Part shown: piece after piece, positions 6,401-10,484 of the stretch
Layout: the number at the start of each line of letters is the position of its first letter
Numbering within the stretch: the stretch's first letter is position 1
Source of the DNA: Cephalothrix spiralis
Lineage: Eukaryota; Nemertea; Palaeonemertea; Archinemertea; Cephalotrichidae
DNA length: 10,484 nucleotides
Direction: 5' to 3'
Assembly: GCA_032353305.1 (NCBI GenBank)
Contig: JAUCNG010402917.1
Location: 1-10,484, forward strand
Notes under the pieces: model-generated
What the model saw: the letters and a program-made list of their open reading frames with translations, nothing else
Databases searched by the model: none
What the model was told of the DNA's origin: nothing
Made by a program: the position numbers and the translations under genes

Positions 6401-9314
6401 CTGATATTGGGTCAGTAACAAGTCCTGTTTTGGGGTCAAACAATCCACGCAAAATTGCTTCAGATATGTTTCTAACAGGTGATCTTTGACTCAAATCAAC
6501 ATCCATCGGTTCTTCAGATCTATCCCCAAATGGTAGATGCGCATTGTCCACTTGATTTCCGTTTTGAGATGGCAGTGTCGAATCAAAGAGTAAACCGCGA
6601 CCAAGAGCTTCTGTTAGTGAAACATGTTCATCGTCATCATCTGTCATTGTTCCAGAATCGGAATCAAATATGTTAAGATCAATGGCTTGTTCTAGACTAA
6701 ATTTCTGCCTCCTACCAGGAGCATAAATTTCTTCTGCTTTTGCGTCAATGACACCCTGTTTTATTGCTTCCAAAATAGTTATTTCCTCTTTAGTCAAAGG
6801 ATTCGTAATTTTTCCAGTAACTGGGTTGTACTTTCCAGATTTCACATATTCGAACAAAGATAATGGAGGCCCGTACTTTCTTATTGGTTTTGGAGACAAT
6901 GATACATCTTTATCATAAGTTGCCTGCTTGACTGTATCAGTAAGTTCGATCACCTCACCAGTTTTACCGACAATCGCACTACTCGAATCTACCAATTGCC
7001 TTTTCACTGCAACAATTTCTACGTCTGGTGACCGCTTGAGATACGATCCTTCCATATATGACTGAGAGGCAGACATGAGGATTCCGATCGCAACTGCTTC
7101 CTTAAATGATACTGATTTTCCAGTGCTGAGATCCATCACATCGCCCCGAACAGGATGTATGATGCCCATCTCAAAGGCCTCTTGTAAGGATACTCGATCT
7201 CCTGTGCTTAAATCTTTTACCGTAATCTGCGAAGATGGTATTATTCCAAGATCAACAGCTTGCATCAATGTCATCCTCCTACCAGTTTGGGGATCAAAGA
7301 ACTTATATCTGTCTGCATCCCAGTGTTCTTCGACCAACTGCTTCAAAAACATCGGAGCAACAGCTGGAGCAGATAACACAGTCAAGAAGCCGGCTTTTAC
7401 TGCAGCAGAGAAAGCAACTAATTCGCCTGTCTTAGGGTTTGGAACTCCTCCTGTTCTTGCATCAATGATGCCTTTCCTGCATGCTTCAGTAACAGTTAGG
7501 GTTTGCTCAGATGTTTTGTCGACTACTTTCATGTTCTTAGTATCCAGTATTCCTTTTTCTACAGCAGTTAAAAAATCTACCTTTTTGCAGGTTTCTGGGT
7601 CAAAGAAAAGTCCAGTGACTTCATCCAGGATACCTTCTTCCAATAGTTGGATCAATGATGGTCTTCTTGCCTTTTTAATGAATCCTCTTTTGACAGCATC
7701 TGCGAATGATACCTCCCTTCCGTATTCATCGTGTACTGTTCCACTATCAGGGCTGATGAATCCAGCTTCAAGAGCGTCAGCAAGAGACACAGTTGAATGC
7801 TGGCCAGGAATTTCAATTTCTGTACTTGAACCATCGATGAGACCTTCTTTCACAGCTGCATCTAAGGAAACTACTCTGTTTTCTTTAGGGTCCATATACA
7901 TTCCACTCGTGGGATCCACAAGTCCCCTTTCAATTGCCTCTTGTAAACTCATGGCTTCTCTATAAACCAAGTCGGCCCGGAGTCTTGTTCCATCAGCATC
8001 AGTACGCGTATACTTGGAATCACTAAGAGTGGATCCAGGAATGACCCTGCCTTTGATCTGTCCAGTCGACGGATCAACAACACCCATGAGAATCGCTTCC
8101 CTTAGCGTTAATATTCTACCAGTTTGTTCATCACAGATTTCTTTTACATTCAGAGCAATGAGATCTTTATTGATTGCAGCCTGTAGGCTCATGTCCTTCC
8201 CTGTGTCAGGATCAGTAAATTTACCAGTATTGGGATTAAAATTCCCACGTTTCATACAATCAAATAATGAACCAATAGCTTTTTCAGATATATCCTGAAA
8301 CACTTTATCACCGAGATTATCATCAACATCCTTGTCAAACTCCATTGTTGTGTGGTCAATTGTATCTTGATGCGACAAGACTTCGCCTGTTCGAGGGTCT
8401 AATGCACGACTGACAGAGTCTACAGACGTTTTCTGTATTCCTTTAAGACCCTTTTGTCTAGATTTGTACAAAGCAGTCGTGTCACTTCCAGCTTCAGTGC
8501 TTTCTGAATATGTTTGGTGGGCAGCCATTATGATACCAATAGCAACAGCTTCTTTGAATGACACGTCACATCCCGTACTGGTATCTATGACAACACCAGT
8601 AACAGGATGGACAATTCTCTTGTGTAATGCTTCACGTAGCGACATTCGTAAACCAGTAGATGGGTCTTTGACTGTAACCTTATCTTGGTCAATAAGACCT
8701 AAATCAATACTTTGCAATAATTGAATTTTTCGACCTGTTTTGGGATCAACAAACTTAAATCTGCTTGGATCCCAGCACTCCTCAACTAGCTGTTTCAAAA
8801 ACATTGGTATTAGCGCGGGTGCAAAAACAACCTTTAAATATCCTGCTCTCACAGCTTCCTTAAATGTCATTTGTGTCCCTTTTATCATTAGGTCACCAGT
8901 CTTTTTATCAATTACCCCTGCTTCAGCAGCCTCGTCAACAGTCATTAATTTTTCACCTGCCACCATAATTGTCATAGACTGGGTGTCAAGTATACCCTGC
9001 TCTACTGCAGCTTGGAACCCTACCCTCATCTTAGTTTGGGGATCTATAAACATGCCATCATCGTGGATACCTTCCTCTAAAAGGGAAATAATGCTAGGGA
9101 CCATTGTTGCAGGTTCTTGATGAGAAACCGCAACTGGAAACTCATCAGGAAACAAAATAAGACCGCGATCTACTGCTTCACTAAAACTGTAGTCCCTAAT
9201 ATCCCCCCTTGTTGCATCTGCTATTCCACATTCTACAGCATCAGCAAATGTCATGACATGTCCTGTATTTGGGTCGATTACGAGAAGTGAACTCACATCG
9301 ACGTCGTCAAAACC
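1..9314 (-). CDS. Giant plakin-repeat exon of a spectraplakin-like protein (partial, internal exon)
   Basis: One reading frame is open on the minus strand from the acceptor at 9315/9316 to the left edge, 3,104 codons without a stop; the frame was checked at about ten places along its length and never shifts. The nearest upstream in-frame stop is at 9336-9338 and no ATG lies between it and the acceptor, so the exon is entered by splicing (phase 0), not by a local start. The product has two blocks of divergent plakin repeats (residues about 1-1239 and 2190-2955) separated by a 950-residue low-complexity linker. Typical unit: 'VSLADALEAGFISPDSG' or 'SLQDSIDLGLIDAENS'. In the plakin family these repeats form globular PRDs, several of which bind intermediate filaments, and spectraplakins carry them in an optional giant exon (Shot, VAB-10A, some MACF1/DST isoforms). 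Actin-binding, plakin, spectrin-repeat and GAS2 regions would lie outside the window. Orthology to one named gene is not proven, so no symbol is given. Confidence 0.85.
440..2745 (-). repeat. Plakin repeats, block C (second, acidic block)
   Basis: Residues about 2190-2958. It opens with LPTLIDLVESGEYDPDSN and continues with units such as TFNEAVDLGLV, LPDALTRGLI, LSEAIDNGMYDPDT, VSLVDAIDSGLLP, VPLNEALKDGIL, LSMAEALERGILCDAS, MSLENAIASGIVDLESG, ITFSTALDKGLIFDNS, FSLKEAVRVGIIDIESG, MTLSEALTTGSYDPSTGLF and FTLKEAINKGIIDQQ, closing near LVSLDRALAMGWVPGW. There are roughly twenty units by eye, more acidic than block A and often with incomplete DPxTG turns. A hydrophilic break of about 25 residues (EDEESDQEIDLERV, near 1830-1855) divides it. 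No PMFLKQLVEE bridge is seen, so it is not a third supermodule copy. Confidence 0.75.
2810..3000 (-). other. Gln/Ser-rich low-complexity segment
   Basis: Residues about 2105-2169. The segment includes the partial repeats FRTIQQSQES and IRNIQQTEQT followed by PIQQTQPIQWSQQ. It is uncharged and Gln-rich, unlike the acidic plakin block that follows it. It looks like a flexible spacer. No plakin-repeat signature is present. Confidence 0.6.
3000..3165 (-). other. Gly/Ala-rich hydrophobic element 2
   Basis: Residues about 2051-2105. It starts with a polar lead-in (QGGSTASKAGRIG), continues with about 28 uncharged residues (AAVGLGLVGIAALPALPIIG, then VAAAV) and ends in a charged tail (KKGIEKLEERSEKRKY). 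It matches element 1 in order and character: PP plus Ser-rich lead-in, an S/T-K-A-G-R/K-I entry, the GLGLxG core, a Pro turn and a KxxxEKxxERSEKR tail. The upstream flank (3215-3300) is basic and Pro-rich (RRDPSPKPAKVKKTR). The two elements flank linker-repeat array 1. Confidence 0.6.
3290..4930 (-). repeat. Linker-repeat array 1 (GIxFTESGSK repeats)
   Basis: Residues about 1462-2009. Seven anchors of the form GIxFTESGSK are present, with the anchor Phe (or its equivalent) codon at 4743, 4452, 4209, 3987, 3762, 3573 and 3357; spacings are 97, 81, 74, 75, 63 and 72 codons. Well-preserved units read LPEGIQFTESGSKALDIKQT, then a charged stretch with QPLETA and IDDKQAVA, then SPVKP, then EExxDxSKLAQVQQID. 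The first two units also carry a duplicated KSPI...EIDLDRESSLAAL segment (offset 234 bases). The sequence is hydrophilic, low in aromatics and probably disordered. I do not recognise a named family. It lies between the two hydrophobic elements. Confidence 0.75.
4785..4796 (-). other. SxIP-type motif (Ser-Ala-Ile-Pro)
   Basis: The chain reads PKSSAIPEQ here (residues about 1507-1510). SxIP motifs in disordered, usually basic, regions bind EB1-family microtubule plus-end proteins, and spectraplakins are known EB1 partners through C-terminal SxIP motifs. This one is in a disordered linker, but its surroundings are only weakly basic and a four-residue motif can occur by chance. Confidence 0.3.
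5175..5335 (-). other. Ser/Thr/Glu-rich low-complexity segment
   Basis: Residues about 1327-1380, with runs such as LSKQESSLSTTITSESSSML and SSEISITSEITKRFSE. About a third or more of residues are Ser or Thr, interspersed with Glu. The composition indicates disorder and many possible phosphosites. It follows the charged tail of hydrophobic element 1. Nothing catalytic is visible. Confidence 0.6.
5340..5480 (-). other. Gly/Ala-rich hydrophobic element 1
   Basis: Residues about 1279-1325. A basic, Ser/Lys-rich lead-in (KEPPSKSSGSSVGKTAAKVG) is followed by about 26 residues with almost no charge (IVGLGLLGTIGLPVIAAAGA), then a charged helix-like tail (AKLVKDKVSEVREEK). A central Pro-containing turn with hydrophobic arms on both sides gives a hairpin-like appearance. 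It sits directly after plakin block A in an otherwise hydrophilic linker. It resembles element 2 at 3000-3165. I do not recognise it as a named domain; a membrane-associating or self-associating hairpin are possible readings. Confidence 0.6.
5600..6480 (-). repeat. Plakin repeats, block A, C-terminal group
   Basis: Residues about 946-1239. Units include ISEAILRGLFDPKTGLVTDP, IHDPRTGKTITLKEGISSGL, IGLYDPETGCIRDPVSG, LGVYDPESGKFTDPGSG, SLQDSIDLGLIDAENS, MSLQRAIGDGLIDIDQG and LSIDEAVTFGVIKEN. Three units are preceded by a KPLL linker (about 6209-6226, 6081-6098 and 5752-5770), which marks a local duplication distinct from the supermodules. The plakin signature ends near 5600, where the chain turns strongly acidic (a run of five glutamates near 5565-5579) before the linker. 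Confidence 0.75.
6480..7850 (-). repeat. Plakin repeats, block A, supermodule copy 2
   Basis: Residues about 489-945. Unit order repeats that of copy 1: VSLADALEAGFI, VSFADAVKRGFI, LLEEGILDEVTGLFFDPETC, a second PMFLKQLVEEHWD bridge at about 7315-7356, FFDPQTGRRMTLMQAVDLGI, VKDLSTGDRVSLQEAFEMGI, MDLSTGKSVSFKEAVAIGIL, then SLFEYVKSGKYNPVTG and ILEAIKQGVIDA. In the core (about 9090-8510 against 7638-7058) the two copies run at a constant 1,452-base (484-codon) offset without net indels. Outside the core, spacers differ in length by about 15 residues. A hydrophilic spacer (about 6590-6470) containing an SPVR motif separates this copy from the following repeats. Confidence 0.75.
7850..9314 (-). 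repeat. Plakin repeats, block A, supermodule copy 1
   Basis: Residues about 1-488 of the exon. Successive plakin-repeat units are seen: VIDPNTGHVMTFADAVECGI, FIDPQTKMRVGFQAAVEQGI, FVDPKTGRKIQLLQSIDLGL, VKDPSTGLRMSLREALHKRI, IDTSTGCDVSFKEAVAIGII, then SLFDCMKRGNFNPNTG, FTDPDTGKDMSLQAAINKDL and LREAILMGVVDPSTG. A non-repeat bridge with the motif PMFLKQLVEECWD lies at about 8767-8808, and a hydrophilic spacer of about 75 residues (Ser, Thr, Asp and Lys rich) runs from 8510 to 8285. The block is homologous along its whole length to the next block. Family knowledge: plakin repeats pack into PRD-type globular modules. Whether these divergent ones bind intermediate filaments cannot be told from sequence. 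Confidence 0.8.
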
Positions 9315-9400
9315 CTGAAATATGATCTGTTTACATCAAATAACATGTCAATTAATGCAAGTTAAATTCATGTGACATTATACTTTAACCAAAAGAATCT
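9315..9400 (-). other. 3' splice site (acceptor and branch region) of the giant exon
   Basis: On the minus strand the sequence reads ATATTTCAG followed by GGTTTTGACGAC, with the AG at 9316-9315. The coding frame upstream of this AG meets TGA at 9336-9338, so translation must enter by splicing close to here. A weaker alternative AG (AAACAG, about 9327) would add four codons in the same frame. T-rich and branch-point-like stretches (for example TTTAAC and TTAATTGAC) occur 30-60 bases upstream. Exon entry is phase 0, which would allow the exon to be included or skipped without a frame change if its other end is also phase 0; that end is not in the window. Confidence 0.7.
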
Positions 9401-9472
9401 GGCTAATCTGACAAGGTTTTTAGGAACAGTGATGGAATCATTTACGGAAATGCATTACACCCCGGTCAATCA

Positions 9473-9545
9473 TAACGTATCAAAGCTGGGTTTTTTCTAT
9501 CGAAACGCATCCAGAGCTAGGTCGGAACGTATCAGAGCTGGGTTC
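9473..9545. repeat. Degenerate short tandem repeat in the intron
   Basis: Three similar words occur in a row on the + strand: ACGTATCAAAGCTGGGTT (9475-9492), ACGCATCCAGAGCTAGGTC (9505-9523) and ACGTATCAGAGCTGGGTT (9527-9544). The first and third differ at one base. Spacings are 30 and 22 bases. This is probably a decayed minisatellite or transposon fragment. No function is evident. Confidence 0.5.
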
Positions 9546-9734
9546 AAAATAGCTGACGAGTGAGACTTCTTTTAATTCTTTTTCAGGGGGGCCATGGAAA
9601 AAATTGCCATACACATAGGCCGAAAATTGGCAAAATTGAGTTGAGGTACACACCCACCCTCCAAAATGGCATGAAAAAAAGCCTAATCCCATTTTTGCCA
9701 ATTTTTTCCATCAATTTTTTGACCACCCACCACC

Positions 9735-10155
9735 TATATTTTGCACGCGGTTGACAGATTTTTTTCTTCAAAATTCAACTTTTTTCGACAGCAAGCCAAT
9801 TTTTTTCCTAAAAATTCTAAACACCTACCCAATTTTTGCCATTTCCCTTTGTTTTGCTACTAATGTTATTTTAAATGGTATCAGTTGAATTATGTTATCA
9901 TTATCTTATATAAGTAGTGAAATGATATCCACTCCAAAGCAAGCTGGCCCGAAGTCCGTTTCGAGTTGATTGCTTTGCTAATAATCTATTATATAAGTAA
10001 TAATAATGGTCCAAAACATGATTAAAAGCCTAAAAATGGTAAAAAAACAAAGGAGGCAAAAATTGGCAAACAACTGAAAACAGTGGAAAAAAGTGTTTTT
10101 TTGGCCAAAAAAGGTACCCACCCAACCCAGCGTATGTCAACTGTGGTACAATTTC
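9735..10155. mobile_element. Foldback (MITE-like) inverted-repeat element
   Basis: A series of imperfect inverted matches share one centre near 9945-9956: GTTGACA 9750-9756 with TGTCAAC 10135-10141; CTTTTTTCG 9779-9787 with CAAAAAAGG 10105-10113; CCAATTTTTTTCC (about 9796-9808) with GGAAAAAA 10085-10092; CCAATTTTTGCC 9829-9840 with GGCAAAAATTGG 10055-10066; CCTTTGTTT 9846-9854 with AAACAAAGG 10045-10053; CTTATATAA 9905-9913 with TTATATAAG 9989-9997; CAAAGCAA 9935-9942 with TTGCTTTG 9970-9977. The coordinate sums drift only from 19891 to 19912. Arms of about 200 bases around a short loop fit a decayed nonautonomous foldback or MITE. Target-site duplications were not identified, and no transposase is encoded. 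Confidence 0.55.
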
Positions 10156-10309
10156 AATGATTTTGGACTCCTATTTTCGATATACGAGCTGCATTTGATT
10201 GAATATGCACCAAAATACTTCTACCATATGTAATTTACACAAGTACGGTTTAACGTCATAGCAGACTATAAATGTACATATTCCGAGATGACAATGAAAA
10301 TTTTGGCAG

Positions 10310-10328
10310 AGTCGCCCCCTAGCGGCGT
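10310..10328. repeat. GCCCCCTAGCGGC-type motif, possible interspersed-repeat remnant
   Basis: The + strand reads CGCCCCCTAGCGGCG at 10313-10327, a GC-rich, short quasi-palindrome inside AT-rich intron. Similar GCCCCCTAGCGGC words are, as I recall, frequent in dispersed repeats of several aquatic animals. It may mark a SINE or LINE-tail remnant, but one motif is thin evidence. Confidence 0.25.
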
Positions 10329-10435
10329 TAAACTGATTTTCTCCCTGGCTAAAGTTACAATAAAACAGATTGCATATTTGAAATCCACAATGATAACATA
10401 ATTAACACATAGGCACTCAGCTCGTTTTTTATTAC

Positions 10436-10484
10436 CAGGCGAGATGCTGCGACAAGGCTGGAAATGTTGCTCTTAGCCCTAACC
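10436..10484 (-). CDS. Possible 3' end of the upstream exon (low confidence)
   Basis: On the minus strand an open frame ends ...LVAASRL at CTG|GTAATA, with GT at 10435-10434. The frame is phase 0 at that junction, matching the phase-0 acceptor at 9315. Sixteen residues (VRAKSNISSLVAASRL) are visible before the window edge. The donor match to consensus is moderate and the piece is too short to show homology, so chance is a real alternative. It is listed because it would make the intron 1,121 bases long. Confidence 0.2.

Larger units (their letters stand above)
9315..10484 (-). other. Intron upstream of the giant exon (about 1.1 kb or more)
   Basis: This stretch has no long reading frame with coding character; the short frames of 60-73 codons in it are low-complexity. 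It is AT-rich, with many T and A runs. It ends at the acceptor at 9315. Its 5' end is either the weak donor candidate at 10435-10434 or outside the window. It contains a short degenerate tandem repeat and a foldback element, listed separately. Confidence 0.65.

Noticed and set aside
7652-7834. Minus-strand open frame of 60 codons
   Set aside because: Same strand as the exon but a different frame from the plakin-repeat frame, which is continuous through this position.
4789-7965. Long + strand open frames (263 codons at 4789-5580; 296 codons at 7075-7965)
   Set aside because: They lie antisense to the plakin-repeat frame, are Ser/Leu/Ile/Thr rich as expected for complements of Glu/Asp/Gly/Ala codons, and show no domain pattern of their own.
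1-9314. Bacterial or viral repeat-protein gene
   Set aside because: The plakin-repeat pattern, splice-acceptor entry without a start codon and AT-rich intron with repeats point to an animal nuclear gene; no ribosome-binding site or operon structure is seen.
9480-9771. Short overlapping open frames on both strands in 9372-9771
   Set aside because: Low-complexity translations of T-rich and A-rich intron next to the acceptor, with no coding pattern.
10355-10370. AATAAA polyadenylation-type signal on the + strand
   Set aside because: No + strand gene precedes it; a six-base match is expected by chance in AT-rich DNA.
10470-10484. Telomere-like CCCTAA at the right edge
   Set aside because: A single copy only, not a tandem array.

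Overview
The window looks like nuclear DNA of an animal, most likely a marine invertebrate. It holds one very large protein-coding exon on the minus strand and, to its right, an AT-rich intron with repeat-derived DNA. The exon has a normal 3' splice acceptor (AG at 9315-9316) and an uninterrupted reading frame from 9314 to the left edge (3,104 codons; neither its end nor a stop is visible). No prokaryotic gene organisation is seen. The phylum cannot be settled from this stretch.

The exon encodes divergent plakin (plectin) repeats, the roughly 38-residue units with a 'DPxTG ... S-hydrophobic-xEAhxxGhID' pattern. Such a giant plakin-repeat exon fits best with a spectraplakin (relatives of Drosophila shot, nematode vab-10, vertebrate MACF1/DST) or a related plakin. 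Read N to C (descending coordinates) the layout is: plakin block A (9314-5600), made of two copies of a roughly 480-residue supermodule plus extra repeats; a Gly/Ala-rich hydrophobic element (5480-5340); a Ser-rich stretch (5335-5175); an array of about seven roughly 63-97-residue 'linker repeats' with the core GIxFTESGSK (4930-3290); a second copy of the hydrophobic element (3165-3000); a Gln/Ser-rich stretch (3000-2810); plakin block C (2745-440); and a second linker-repeat array that runs off the left edge (430-1).

The part that does not match a family I recognise is the linker: a tandem, apparently disordered repeat carrying SPxK motifs, bracketed by two related hydrophobic elements and reappearing after the second plakin block. 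I would expect a long filament- or junction-associated scaffold in which folded plakin-repeat blocks are joined by flexible, phosphorylatable spacers; that role is inferred.

The right-hand 1.17 kb (9315-10484) is intron. It contains a degenerate short tandem repeat (9473-9545), a roughly 400-bp concentric inverted-repeat (foldback, MITE-like) element centred near 9948, and at the far right edge a low-confidence candidate for the end of the upstream exon.
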